From Lysinibacillus boronitolerans JCM 21713 = 10a = NBRC 103108 (GTDB taxonomy: Bacteria; Bacillota; Bacilli; Bacillales_A; Planococcaceae): 64,000 nucleotides of DNA. Position numbers and translations under genes: made by a program. Positions 36,755 to 45,513 of this stretch are shown piece after piece; the stretch's first letter is position 1, and each line of letters opens with the position of its first letter. The stretch lies in NCBI RefSeq assembly GCF_000772935.1, contig NZ_JPVR01000077.1:1-64000 (forward strand), given 5' to 3'. The notes beneath the pieces are model-generated. The model made no database searches, was not told the DNA's origin, and worked only from the letters and a program-made list of their open reading frames with translations.

Positions 36755-38506
36755 CTACTCCCATCTAGTCGCCTTTAACGGCAGTTGAATCATAATTTTT
36801 GTTCCTACATCTAACGTACTTGTTATATGAAAATCCGCCTCAGATCCATAAATTTCATGAATTCGCTGATAAATATTCCATAGAGCAGTTCCTGTCCCCT
36901 GTTCGGATTGCATAATACGCTTGCCAAGTTGTTTTACCTGCTCCTTCCTCATACCACAGCCGTTATCTTCCGTTAACAGGACCAGCTTATCATTCACACG
37001 TTGTACTTTGACATAGATTTTGCCTTCATTACGATTTTTAAAGGCATGATAAATAGCATTCTCGACAAGTGGTTGCAAGGTAAATGGAGGAATTTGCACA
37101 TCAAAAAGTGTTTCATCCATGATAAATTCAACTTCGTACCGATTAGGAAACCGTGTTTGCTCAATAGACAAGTAAGCTTCAACATGATCTATTTCATTTT
37201 TCAATGGAATAAGCATTTGCCGTGCGCCCTGCAAATTGCTTCTAAAAAATGTACTAAGCTTGATTAATAACGCTCTTGCCTCATCTGCATCTGTCCTTAT
37301 CAAGCTTGAAATTGTATTCAGACTATTAAAGAAGAAATGTGGATGGACTTGTGCTTGTAATGCCTTAATTTCAGCATCCTTTAATAATTTCCGCTGTTGC
37401 TCAATTTCAGCAAATTCAAGCTGTGAGGAAAATAGTCTACTCAAACCCTCTGCTAGCTCCTTCTTCACCCCTGTCATAGAATCCGCTTTAGTGAAATAAA
37501 GCTTTAAGCTTCCAACTGTTCGATGCTGTACCTTCAAGGGCAAGACAATGGCAGCACTTAATGGGCAGCTAGCGTGTGGACATTGAATTTCCTTTTGAGA
37601 TGTAGCCATTAAAATTTTGCCTTCCTCTAATACTCGTTTTGTCAAAGCTGTCATGATTTCTCGATGAATTAAATGATGATCCTCACCAACGCCAACATGT
37701 GCTAACACCCCATTTTTATCGGTAATAGCGACCGCATCTACTTTTATTTCTCTTTTAATAATTTCTGCAACCGTTTGGCATGATTCTTCATTCAAGCCCT
37801 TACGAAAATGCTCAATTGTTTGTTGGGCAATTGAAAAAGCTTGATGGGTTTGTAATGCCTTTGTGCGCTCCTCTTCATCAATAAACGTTTTAATAATCAT
37901 GAAAAATAAAAATATCCCAAAGGCATTCATTAAAATCATTGGCATGGCAATTAATGAGACTAGCTGCAAAGCCTGCTCAAATGGCTTCGCGACTACTAAA
38001 ATCACCAGCATTTGAATCGTTTCCGCACAGATGCCAATGATGACCGCTTTCTTATAGGAAAACGTTTGACGGATTTTGAAGCGTTTACTTAAACCACCTG
38101 TAATAAAGCCAGCAAGAATCGTTGAAACACCGCAGGCTATTGCTGTAAAACCACCCAGTGTAATTCGGTGAATACCTGCAATAATACCTACACACACGCC
38201 AACGAGAGGTCCACCAAAAATTCCTGCAATAGCCACACCAATTAGCCTTGTATTGGCGATCGCCTCTTCTGCATTGATTGTACTATGTATCATCTGATTT
38301 AAAGGATGGATTGTCCCACTTTCAATTTTAATCCCTGTATAGCTGCTGATAATACATAGGCTACTAAAAATAATGATGAGCCATATTTTCTCTTTCGTTC
38401 CTTGCTCCTGAAACAGCTTTTCACGAAAGAGTCGCCATCTTGACATTAAAAAGGCAAACACAATGATCAGCCCAACTCGCTCTAACATAAATAAAAACAG
38501 CTCCAT
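36755..38506 (-). CDS. lytS: LytS-type sensor histidine kinase
   Basis: This 583-residue protein has an N-terminal 5TMR-LYT sensor of about six helices (1-205, with IGVAIAGIFGGPLVG), a GAF domain (about 225-370), a His_kinase domain (QAQVHPHFFFNSLNTISSL, with the phospho-accepting His) and a C-terminal ATPase domain (TEDNGCGM, GTGTALWNIYQRI). LytS/BtsS members respond to extracellular pyruvate. GGAGGTG precedes the ATG at 38506. It is encoded with its regulator and next to cstA. Confidence 0.87.
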   Translation of the reverse strand: MELFLFMLERVGLIIVFAFLMSRWRLFREKLFQEQGTKEKIWLIIIFSSLCIISSYTGIKIESGTIHPLNQMIHSTINAEEAIANTRLIGVAIAGIFGGPLVGVCVGIIAGIHRITLGGFTAIACGVSTILAGFITGGLSKRFKIRQTFSYKKAVIIGICAETIQMLVILVVAKPFEQALQLVSLIAMPMILMNAFGIFLFFMIIKTFIDEEERTKALQTHQAFSIAQQTIEHFRKGLNEESCQTVAEIIKREIKVDAVAITDKNGVLAHVGVGEDHHLIHREIMTALTKRVLEEGKILMATSQKEIQCPHASCPLSAAIVLPLKVQHRTVGSLKLYFTKADSMTGVKKELAEGLSRLFSSQLEFAEIEQQRKLLKDAEIKALQAQVHPHFFFNSLNTISSLIRTDADEARALLIKLSTFFRSNLQGARQMLIPLKNEIDHVEAYLSIEQTRFPNRYEVEFIMDETLFDVQIPPFTLQPLVENAIYHAFKNRNEGKIYVKVQRVNDKLVLLTEDNGCGMRKEQVKQLGKRIMQSEQGTGTALWNIYQRIHEIYGSEADFHITSTLDVGTKIMIQLPLKATRWE

Positions 38507-38531
38507 CAAAGGTCACCTCCTAAAAGTCATG

Positions 38532-39029
38532 TCATTTTTTAAAGAATAAACGATAAGAGGTATAGCCAAAAATATCACCTGGATTAATCCCTTCTATCGC
38601 CTCTAATTGATGTCTTTCAAATTGATTGGAGGCCATTTCCTTTAACATCACTGAGGTCGTTTCATCTTGTGCTAGTTCCTGTGGATACAGCCATTTCGCT
38701 TCTAAAATTTCTTTTTCTTGAATGGAAACCTGCTGCTGCTCATCTAGCATACGACAATAAAAGATGGCCATATTATCACTGATATCATCACGGATGACAC
38801 CTGTTCTAAACCCAATTAAGCCTGAGACTCTACAATCGATGCCTGTTTCTTCTTTGATTTCACGAATGACCGCCTCATCCACCGTTTCTCCTGCATTAAC
38901 AAAACCTGCTGGCAATGACCAACGTCCTTTCAATCCGCTATAAGCCTTTTTCACAACTAACCATTGGCCAAGCTCATTGACCGTAACACCTGATACACCC
39001 AACCATATTTTCCCTCGATCTTTTCTCAT
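38532..39029 (-). CDS. Nudix hydrolase
   Basis: This 165-residue protein has a complete Nudix box GFVNAGETVDEAVIREIKEETGI (residues about 44-66), which binds Mg2+ for hydrolysis of nucleoside diphosphate derivatives. The substrate cannot be told from sequence. AGAGGTG precedes the ATG at 39029. It lies 25 bases upstream of lytS but has no obvious link. Confidence 0.85.
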   Translation of the reverse strand: MRKDRGKIWLGVSGVTVNELGQWLVVKKAYSGLKGRWSLPAGFVNAGETVDEAVIREIKEETGIDCRVSGLIGFRTGVIRDDISDNMAIFYCRMLDEQQQVSIQEKEILEAKWLYPQELAQDETTSVMLKEMASNQFERHQLEAIEGINPGDIFGYTSYRLFFKK

Positions 39030-39203
39030 AACCTTCACCTCTATATAACTATTATACCTGCTCGCTTTCAGTGGAATGAAGCTTTTATTCAGAATTTTAA
39101 GACCAATCTTTGCAAATCATATAAATGCATAGACAATCCTCATTTGTAAATATGTTACACTTATTGTACCTATTCAATTAAATAAGAAAGGAAATTTTAC
39201 AAA

Positions 39204-39359
39204 ATAGGTACGTTTGGAACCAATTACTTTCAAATTAAAAGCAATGAACACCTTGTCATTGAAGAAAATGGACAATTTGGTCTTGATGAAAAGAGGGTCA
39301 TATATAAGCTAGCAGTTTTAAATGGGGTAAAGTTTATGGAGCTTGAAAAGTCTGATTAA
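39204..39359 (+). pseudogene. Start-less 51-codon reading frame
   Basis: A 51-codon open frame (IGTFGTNYFQIKSNEHLVIEE near its start) has protein-like composition and follows AGAAAGGA, but the codon at the expected start position is ATA (39204-39206) and an in-frame TAA lies 21 bases upstream. The nearest ATG is the codon 7 residues from the C-terminus. It is either a decayed gene that lost its start or uses a rare start codon. No family is recognised. The rest of 39030-39517 shows only a weak hairpin at 39370-39403. Confidence 0.35.
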
Positions 39360-39517
39360 CCCAATGCTAAAAGGCGTCTTTCATCATCATCGAAAGAAGC
39401 CATTTTCATATTTTCACTTTGTTTCAATATCAGCAACCGGGAGAGAAGATATGTTTTTCAGAAAATAAAAGCCATCCACCCCACCACATGGTTGAATACA
39501 GAAAGGGAGAGAGTAAA

Positions 39518-40039
39518 ATGATCATTAAAATGACGCCATCTAATATGAAGGATTTTAATAAATCAAATGACGGTTTTATAGTCTCGGGGAAAATTATACC
39601 GACATTCAAAGATAAAGTTTGGACATTTACAGAGGAAAAATGTTCAGAGCCTTACTTCAAAAAATATGAAGAGGATGAAATTGATCTGAGTTACATTGAA
39701 GATATCGAGAAAGCTGTATTTTTTTATTATATTGACAACAACTGTGTAGGACAGATTAAGATGTGCTCTAACTGGAACGGATATGCACTTATTGAAGACA
39801 TAGCTGTCGCAAAAGATTATAGAAAAAATGGCGTTGGCTCTGCCTTAATAAATAAAGCCATTGCTTGGGCAAAAGAAAGGAACTGCTGTGGTCTCATGCT
39901 TGAAACACAAGATATCAATGTTTCAGCTTGTCATTTTTATGCCAAAAATCAATTTGTAATAGGTGGAGTGGATACAATGCTATATTCAAATTTTCCAACA
40001 GCAAATGAAATAGCAATTTTTTGGTATTATAAATTTTAA
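39518..40039 (+). CDS. satA: Streptothricin N-acetyltransferase-like GNAT protein
   Basis: This 173-residue GNAT enzyme has the acetyl-CoA binding region IEDIAVAKDYRKNGVGSAL (about 98-116) and the GLMLETQDIN-ACHFY segment. The whole length resembles Sat4 and Bacillus SatA (YyaR), which acetylate streptothricin and confer resistance; SNWNGYALIEDIAV and VDTMLYSNF are strongly shared. The ATG at 39518 is preceded by GGGAGAG; the frame continues upstream to 39419 without a good start. It sits in an otherwise gene-poor patch between conserved chromosomal genes and may be accessory. Confidence 0.8.
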   Translation: MIIKMTPSNMKDFNKSNDGFIVSGKIIPTFKDKVWTFTEEKCSEPYFKKYEEDEIDLSYIEDIEKAVFFYYIDNNCVGQIKMCSNWNGYALIEDIAVAKDYRKNGVGSALINKAIAWAKERNCCGLMLETQDINVSACHFYAKNQFVIGGVDTMLYSNFPTANEIAIFWYYKF

Positions 40040-40048
40040 AATCTAAAC

Positions 40049-40070
40049 AAGGCTTTTCTTTAAGCCTTTT
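40049..40070 (+). terminator. Likely terminator of satA
   Basis: AAGGCTT pairs with AAGCCTT and is followed by TTTAT. Confidence 0.55.
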
Positions 40071-40210
40071 ATGTTTTCAAAGCACAATAAAAGCCTCTTC
40101 AATTTGTTGTTTTCAAAACATACAAATCAAAAAGGCTTGGTATTCACAACCTAATTCAGATTGTGTTTACATATTATCAGGTTTGTCTTCTACATTTATA
40201 TCACGTTTAA

Positions 40211-40585
40211 TTATTCACAAATCTCAGGCGTACCTTCACGCTTTGCTGTTCTGAAAGACGTACCGCAGCCACATGATGCAATGGCATTTGGATTATCGAT
40301 TGTGAAGCCACCGCCCATTAGCGATTGTTTATAGTCAATTTTTGTTCCCATCAAAATCGGCGCATCTTCACGGGAAACAAGAATTGTTAAACCATGCTGT
40401 ACATCTTCAAAATCATCATCTTTTTTCTCTTTATCAAAATGCATGCCATAGGATAGCCCGCTACAGCCGCCACCATTCACCACTACACGTAAAAAAGAAC
40501 CTTGTTCTTCATTATGCTCCATCATTTCATTAATATGAAAGCCAGCAGCCTGTGTCACTTCAATAATTTGTTTTGTACTTGTCAT
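40211..40585 (-). CDS. yutM: HesB/IscA-type Fe-S cluster accessory protein
   Basis: This 124-residue A-type carrier has the three conserved cysteines in GGGCSGLSYGM and SCGCGTSF, which hold iron or an Fe-S cluster for delivery to targets. It matches YutM (ErpA-like) of B. subtilis, whose chromosomal region is represented by the following genes. The ATG at 40585 is preceded by AAGGTG; GTG 40594 is an alternative. Confidence 0.88.
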   Translation of the reverse strand: MTSTKQIIEVTQAAGFHINEMMEHNEEQGSFLRVVVNGGGCSGLSYGMHFDKEKKDDDFEDVQHGLTILVSREDAPILMGTKIDYKQSLMGGGFTIDNPNAIASCGCGTSFRTAKREGTPEICE

Positions 40586-40770
40586 CCCAATCACCTTCCT
40601 TCATACGTTTATCATAACAATTTTGACCATTGTATGACAAACATTCAGCTTCAAGTCGATTTTAAGTTATAATTCTCATATTTTTCACATTAATAGTATT
40701 TTTTATTCATGTTAATAAAAACATCATTGGTATAATAGTTACAACGAATTCTTGGCAGGGGGTAATATAT

Positions 40771-41463
40771 ATGGAGATTTCACCATATTACGAGAAAAAA
40801 ATTCAATGTTTAAATTGCAAAAAAGAATTTCCAACATTAAAAGTGCGTTCAAAATTTATTAAAGTAGATCATACAGAAACAGATTTTCAACCTATTTATG
40901 CAGATGAAGTGAATGCTCTCTATTATAATGTCTTTGTTTGTGAGCATTGCGGCTTTTCCTTTACAGAAGACTTTACAAAATATTTTGCACCAGGTATTCA
41001 AGATCATATACGCACACAAATTACAGAAAAATGGGTACACCATGATTTCAAGGGGGAGCGTACTGTATTTCAAGCCATTCAAGCCTATAAATTAGCTTTT
41101 CTTTGTGGCACAATTAAAAAGGAAAAAAATGTAGCGATTGCTGGACTAACTTTACGTCTTGCCTGGCTCTATCGTTCGTTGAACAATAGTGGACAAGAGG
41201 AACGCTTCATGAAATTAGCACGTGATTATTATATGGAATCTTATTCAACCGAGGATTACAGCTCCACCCAAATGTCAGCTGTCCGAATTATGTATATGAT
41301 TGCTGAATTATCTAGACGCATTGGAGATATTGAAAATGCGACACGCTTCTTTTCTAGGGTTATTGAAAAACAAAGTGTCGGTGGCGAAGCAAAAATTATA
41401 GATATGGCGAAAGAACAGTGGGCTATTATTCGAGAAGAAAAAGAACATGCGCGTCATGTATAG
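40771..41463 (+). CDS. DUF2225 family protein
   Basis: This 230-residue soluble protein begins with two CxxC pairs (CLNCKKEF and CEHCGF, about residues 14-60), which probably bind zinc. The C-terminal half is helical with TPR-like repeats (LRLAWLYRSLNN, AELSRRIGDIENATRFF). This is the arrangement of DUF2225 proteins in Firmicutes. GGGGG precedes the ATG. Function is unknown. Confidence 0.82.
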   Translation: MEISPYYEKKIQCLNCKKEFPTLKVRSKFIKVDHTETDFQPIYADEVNALYYNVFVCEHCGFSFTEDFTKYFAPGIQDHIRTQITEKWVHHDFKGERTVFQAIQAYKLAFLCGTIKKEKNVAIAGLTLRLAWLYRSLNNSGQEERFMKLARDYYMESYSTEDYSSTQMSAVRIMYMIAELSRRIGDIENATRFFSRVIEKQSVGGEAKIIDMAKEQWAIIREEKEHARHV

Positions 41464-41470
41464 GTATATA

Positions 41471-41505
41471 AAAAAGTTCTAGCTTGAAATCAGCTAGAAC
41501 TTTTT
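41471..41505. terminator. Bidirectional terminator
   Basis: AAAAAGTTCTAGCT pairs with AGCTAGAACTTTTT between two convergent genes. Confidence 0.88.
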
Positions 41506-41513
41506 ATAAAGGC

Positions 41514-41750
41514 TTAGAATACTTGCTCTACTTCTACAATTCCTGGTACTTCTTCTAATAATGCTCGTTCAATACCAGCTTTTAATGTAATCGTAGAACT
41601 TGGGCAACTGCCACAAGCACCTAATAAACGTAATTTAACAACGCCATCCTCAACATCTACTAATTCACAGTCTCCACCGTCACGTAGTAAGAATGGACGT
41701 AATTTATCTAATACCTCTTGAACTTGGTCGTTAATTGTTGCTTCTGCCAT
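41514..41750 (-). CDS. yutI: NifU-like scaffold protein
   Basis: This 78-residue protein is a stand-alone NifU C-terminal domain with the CxxC motif GACGSCPSS, which can carry or transfer an Fe-S cluster. It matches YutI (Nfu type) of B. subtilis and diverges from yuzD as part of the same neighbourhood. AAAGGAG precedes the ATG. Confidence 0.9.
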   Translation of the reverse strand: MAEATINDQVQEVLDKLRPFLLRDGGDCELVDVEDGVVKLRLLGACGSCPSSTITLKAGIERALLEEVPGIVEVEQVF

Positions 41751-41833
41751 TTATCTCGACTCCTTTCCTTATAATGATTATAATGTTAGCAACAGAAAAA
41801 ATCCAATATTGAATCACAAGGAGAGAAAATACT

Positions 41834-42169
41834 ATGCCATCTACAAAACCTATGATTGAAATTTATGGAACAGCTGTCATCTGTGCTAGCTGTGTCAATG
41901 CTCCATCTTCCAAGGATACATATGAGTGGCTACAAGCAGCCATCGATCGCAAATATCCAGATCAAGCATACGATATTCGCTATATCGATATTGAAGGTCC
42001 AATTGAGAATGAACGCGATCAAGAATATGCGTCACGTATTCAAGATGATGAATTTTTCTACCCTCTTGTCCTTATTAACAATGAGGTTGTTGGAGAAGGC
42101 TATGTCCAATTAAAGCCTGTATTTACGGCGCTTGAAAATTTAGGGTTTGTCCCGGACGAAACGGTATAA
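41834..42169 (+). CDS. yuzD: YuzD family thioredoxin-like protein
   Basis: This 111-residue protein has an N-terminal beta strand followed by VICASCVNAPSS and is typical of YuzD (DUF1462), a thioredoxin-fold family. The CxxC suggests redox or metal chemistry. AAGGAGAG precedes the ATG. It is convergent with yutJ. The exact role is unknown. Confidence 0.85.
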   Translation: MPSTKPMIEIYGTAVICASCVNAPSSKDTYEWLQAAIDRKYPDQAYDIRYIDIEGPIENERDQEYASRIQDDEFFYPLVLINNEVVGEGYVQLKPVFTALENLGFVPDETV

Positions 42170-42175
42170 CAAAAT

Positions 42176-42217
42176 GAAAGGGATTGTTTCAAAGTAATTT
42201 TTAAAACAATCCCTTTC
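42176..42217. terminator. Bidirectional terminator between yuzD and yutJ
   Basis: GAAAGGGATTGTTT pairs with AAACAATCCCTTTC. The T tract is weak, so the strength is uncertain. Confidence 0.65.
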
Positions 42218-42223
42218 AGCTAA

Positions 42224-43288
42224 TTAATCATTTTGACGTTTGTAATACCATAATAACCCTGATTTCATTAAGCGAGCGATACGCCCAGTTACTGTTGTAT
42301 CAGCTAAGTATACAAAGCCTTGTTTTTTACCAAGAGCCCCCATGAAGCCCTTTAATTTAATCTCTGGCATCTTCTCTGGTAAATGTTCACCTTTCCAACG
42401 CATACGAAGTACTTTCACAATTTGCTCCGCTTGTTCCTCTGCTAACTGTGCTGTTGGAGCTAAATCTGATGAAGCACAATCCCCTACAACATAGACATGT
42501 TCATCCTCAAGTAAATTAAAATACTGTGTGACAAGTGGACGGTCATGTTTATCTTTCTCGACATCCATATCACGAACAATTTTTACTGGCTGAACACCCG
42601 CAGTCCAAACCACTGCATCAAGTAAAATTTCATCATCATGATTAAAAATTTTACCCGGCTCTACTCTTGTAATATTTGAATTGGCAACGACATCAACGTT
42701 ATGCTTAACAAACCAATCCTTTACATACTTACTTAGTTTTTCTGGAAAATCTTTCAATATACGTTGACCACGGTCAAAAAGCTTTATTTTTAAATCTGAG
42801 CGACTTTCACGTAGCTCACTTGCAAGCTCAATTCCACTTAAGCCAGCTCCTATAATTCCAACTGTAGACCCAGCTGGTAAACCACAAAGTGCTTGGAATG
42901 TTGCACGTGATTTGCCCATTGTCTGAATGCTGTACGTATACTCTTCCGCACCTGGTACACCATGATATTTATCTTCACAGCCAAGCCCAATGACTAAATC
43001 ATCATATTCTATACGTTGTCCGTCTTCAAGAATGACTACTTTTTCCGCACGATTAATTTCAACGACTTCTCCATATACGGCTGTTAAACGTTCATGCTCT
43101 GGGAAGCTTACACGAATTTCTTTATCTGTTGCAGTCCCTGCCGCCAATGCATAAAACTCTGTTTTTAAACTATGGAAAGGGGCTCTATCTACTATAACTA
43201 CCTCTCTGTCTAATGGTAGGCTGTTTAATAGACGAAGCATGACACGCATATTGCCGTAGCCGCCACCTAAAAGTACTAATTTTCCCAT
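42224..43288 (-). CDS. yutJ: NADH dehydrogenase-like flavoprotein YutJ
   Basis: This 354-residue protein is a pyridine nucleotide-disulphide oxidoreductase of the NDH-2 type. It has an FAD-binding GGGYGNMR at the N-terminus, an NADH-binding GIIGAGLSGIELASELRE at about residues 140-158, and VYVVGDCASS near the C-terminus. Size and neighbours (yuzB, yuzD, yutI) match B. subtilis YutJ. The promoter lies under Rex-type operators, consistent with control by the NADH/NAD+ ratio. AAAGGAG precedes the ATG. Whether it reduces quinone is unproven. Confidence 0.85.
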   Translation of the reverse strand: MGKLVLLGGGYGNMRVMLRLLNSLPLDREVVIVDRAPFHSLKTEFYALAAGTATDKEIRVSFPEHERLTAVYGEVVEINRAEKVVILEDGQRIEYDDLVIGLGCEDKYHGVPGAEEYTYSIQTMGKSRATFQALCGLPAGSTVGIIGAGLSGIELASELRESRSDLKIKLFDRGQRILKDFPEKLSKYVKDWFVKHNVDVVANSNITRVEPGKIFNHDDEILLDAVVWTAGVQPVKIVRDMDVEKDKHDRPLVTQYFNLLEDEHVYVVGDCASSDLAPTAQLAEEQAEQIVKVLRMRWKGEHLPEKMPEIKLKGFMGALGKKQGFVYLADTTVTGRIARLMKSGLLWYYKRQND

Positions 43289-43342
43289 AATAGTCTCCTT
43301 TTATATCTCTTTTAATAATTGTTCACAAAGTATCCACAAACG

Positions 43343-43404
43343 AGTATAACCGATTGTGAGAAGTTTCACAATATCAGAATGAAATTTTGTGAAAGATTTC
43401 ACAA
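43343..43404 (-). promoter_or_regulatory. Rex-type operators over the yutJ promoter
   Basis: A perfect Rex consensus TTGTGAA-N4-TTCACAA lies at 43387-43404, and a one-mismatch copy (TTGTGAG left arm) at 43354-43371. Centres are 33 bp apart, three helical turns. The minus-strand promoter TTGTGA (43366-43371), 17 bp, TATACT (43343-43348) overlaps the second site, so binding would block RNA polymerase. The divergent yuzB could also be affected. Confidence 0.75.
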
Positions 43405-43557
43405 AACAAACGAGAACTTGTTCAATTCAATTGATTTTTAAGCCATTAATAACGAATTCCCTTTATCTTTTATTAAAAAACGTCTCTTTTCTCTTAATCA
43501 TAAATAATTGACGAAAATCGTAAAACCGAGTAGCATTACTTTGGTGAGGTGACATGG

Positions 43558-43794
43558 ATGAATCCAATGGTTGAATTTTGTATAAGTAATTTAGCAAATG
43601 GCTCTCAAGCAACTTATGAAGTACTCGAACGCGATCCGAACATCGACGTTTTGGAATATGGCTGCCTCAGTTATTGTACAAAGTGCTCAGAATCCTTTTA
43701 TGCAATAGTAAACGGTGAATTAGTAGAAGCTGATTCTCCTGATGAATTAACGAAAGCCATTTATCAATTTATTGAAGAAAATCCATTATGGTAG
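43558..43794 (+). CDS. yuzB: YuzB family protein (DUF1450)
   Basis: This 78-residue protein starts with [16 protein letters not shown] and carries the cysteine pattern [11 protein letters not shown] in the middle, as in YuzB (DUF1450). The ATG at 43558 is preceded by GAGGTG. It diverges from yutJ. The cysteines suggest metal or Fe-S binding; the role is unknown. Confidence 0.87.
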   Translation: MNPMVEFCISNLANGSQATYEVLERDPNIDVLEYGCLSYCTKCSESFYAIVNGELVEADSPDELTKAIYQFIEENPLW

Positions 43795-43831
43795 TTTTCT
43801 AAAATGCCTGTATGAATAAATGTGAACAAAT

Positions 43832-43873
43832 AAAAAGGATGTTATGCTAAAAATCAGCATAAACATCCTTTTA
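43832..43873. terminator. Bidirectional terminator between yuzB and yutF
   Basis: AAAAGGATGTT and ATGCT pair with AGCAT and AACATCCTTTT around the loop. Confidence 0.82.
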
Positions 43874-44626
43874 TTACTTTAGTTCGTCCACTACATATGT
43901 AGGTTGGCATTCTTTTTCGAGGACAGCCTTTGTAGGCGTAACGCCAGTATTCACATGAATGGTGTCACAGCCAAAACGAATGCCACACATAATGTCCGTA
44001 TCATAATTATCACCGATCATTACCATGTCTTCTTTCGCAATCCCATGTTCAGTCGCAATTACTTCCAGCATGGCTGGCGATGGCTTACCAATGTAGATTG
44101 GTTCAACATCTGCAACCTCTCCTACTAAGCGAGCAAAAGAACCATTGCCTGGTAAGAACCCGTATTCTGTTGGGAATTTAATATCCTGATTCGTGGCAAT
44201 AAAGGTCGCTCCTTGCTGGACAAAAACCGTAGCCCTGGCAAGTGCCATATAATCAAGCGTACGATCAATCCCCATAACAAATACATCAGGCTCATCCTCA
44301 ACAGGTACAATATTTTCATTGAGTAGTGCCTGACGAATGCCATCTGTCCCCATCATCGCTACTTTTTTTCCTGGGAAATGGAGAGCTACATACTTTGCGG
44401 TTACCAATGCACTTGAATAAATATGCTCTAATGGCGCGTCCACGCCAATAGAAAGTAAAGCTTCTTGCAGTTGTTCTCGCGTCTTTGAAGAATTATTCGT
44501 TACATAGAATGGCTCAATTCCTGCTTGCTGTAAACGATGAATAAAAGCTACCGCAGAAGGAATACCTTCCTTTCCACGGTAGACAGTGCCATCTAAATCA
44601 AAGCAATAGGCCTTATATTGTTTCAT
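43874..44626 (-). CDS. yutF: HAD-IIA family phosphatase, NagD-like
   Basis: This 250-residue phosphatase has the HAD catalytic motif FDLDGTVYRG (nucleophile and acid Asp), the motif II region FYVTNNSSKTREQL, and GDNYDTDIMCG for Mg2+. The large cap between motifs II and III is the class IIA type of NagD. It matches YutF. It overlaps yutE by 4 bases, which suggests coupled translation. The substrate is unknown. Confidence 0.88.
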   Translation of the reverse strand: MKQYKAYCFDLDGTVYRGKEGIPSAVAFIHRLQQAGIEPFYVTNNSSKTREQLQEALLSIGVDAPLEHIYSSALVTAKYVALHFPGKKVAMMGTDGIRQALLNENIVPVEDEPDVFVMGIDRTLDYMALARATVFVQQGATFIATNQDIKFPTEYGFLPGNGSFARLVGEVADVEPIYIGKPSPAMLEVIATEHGIAKEDMVMIGDNYDTDIMCGIRFGCDTIHVNTGVTPTKAVLEKECQPTYVVDELK

Positions 44627-45075
44627 TGATGATCCTCTGGTAAAAATGCAGAAACAGGTCCTAATTCATTTGTTAAATAATTATGAACTGCTGGCGAGAA
44701 CTGCTTTAAAGCTGTTAAATTAGCTGTTAATACATGGATAACCTCTTGGATATCTACTTCTATAAACTCACGCACAAGCATTTTACGTAAGCCAACAACT
44801 GCTTTGTATGGTGCTTCCAAATCGGCAGCTACAACTTTTTCATCGACTAAAATATCAATAATATCCTCGTAGCTTCCTGGATCGCGCATAATGAAACCGT
44901 CAATCATTAAATTTCCTACATCCATCATTGACTCCATAATGTTGTGTCCAATTCGCTCGATAGCTAATTTCTTTATATCATTCTGAAGCCAGTTATCCTC
45001 TGTCTCCAAAATTGCTAATAGCCCATCTAAGTACTGTAAATTTTTTGTGATTTTATTACGATCTACAAAATACAC
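44623..45075 (-). CDS. yutE: YutE-like DUF86/HEPN-fold protein
   Basis: This 150-residue all-helical protein resembles YutE (DUF86). It has NIMESMMDVGNLMIDGFIMRDPGSYEDIIDIL and VVGLRKMLVREF, where HepT-type HEPN nucleases have an R-x4-6-H motif; the histidine is replaced, so RNase activity is doubtful. GTG at 45075 gives the family N-terminus (VYFVDRNK) and follows GGGGG; an ATG at 45090 has no ribosome binding site. Confidence 0.78.
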   Translation of the reverse strand: MYFVDRNKITKNLQYLDGLLAILETEDNWLQNDIKKLAIERIGHNIMESMMDVGNLMIDGFIMRDPGSYEDIIDILVDEKVVAADLEAPYKAVVGLRKMLVREFIEVDIQEVIHVLTANLTALKQFSPAVHNYLTNELGPVSAFLPEDHQ

Positions 45076-45163
45076 AAGGAAAGCCCCCATTCAAATCTTT
45101 AAAAGTTGATAGTCTTTTCTCTTCTATAGTACCATAACTATAGGATTGGAAGGAGATTAAAAG

Positions 45164-45430
45164 ATGGAACGTTTTTTTTTATATGATGATGTAGAAGATA
45201 CGAAAACAAGATTTGTTAGTTTTGCTGGTCAAAAGCTACGTTATGATTTAGCTATATTACAATCTGGCCGCTTCTTTGGAAAAGTGCTTGTCATGGATAT
45301 CCAGTTCGGTCGCTTTGCTATTATTGGCCCTGATGATGTTGAAGAGCCCGGTTACTTAGAACATGTGTACAATCGCACAGAGGAAGAAACAATCGAATTA
45401 CGGGAATACTTGCGTGAATTATTGAACTAA
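45164..45430 (+). CDS. DUF3055 family protein
   Basis: This 88-residue protein begins with MERFFLYDDVEDTKTRFVSF and contains RFAIIGPDDVEEPGYLEHVY, which are typical of DUF3055 proteins of Bacillaceae and Staphylococcus. AAGGAG precedes the ATG. A terminator follows. Function is unknown. Confidence 0.82.
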   Translation: MERFFLYDDVEDTKTRFVSFAGQKLRYDLAILQSGRFFGKVLVMDIQFGRFAIIGPDDVEEPGYLEHVYNRTEEETIELREYLRELLN

Positions 45431-45455
45431 CACCCATTTTATTGGGTGTTTTTTT
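45430..45455 (+). terminator. Terminator of the DUF3055 gene
   Basis: CACCCA pairs with TGGGTG and seven T residues follow. Confidence 0.82.
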
Positions 45456-45464
45456 ATATAACAT

Positions 45465-45505
45465 AAAAAAATTTCGCTAGCCATAGGCAATTGCGAAATC
45501 TTTTT
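45465..45505 (-). terminator. Terminator of the small gene at 45.5 kb
   Basis: On the minus strand ATTTCGC pairs with GCGAAAT and a T tract follows. Confidence 0.7.
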
Positions 45506-45513
45506 ACGTATTG

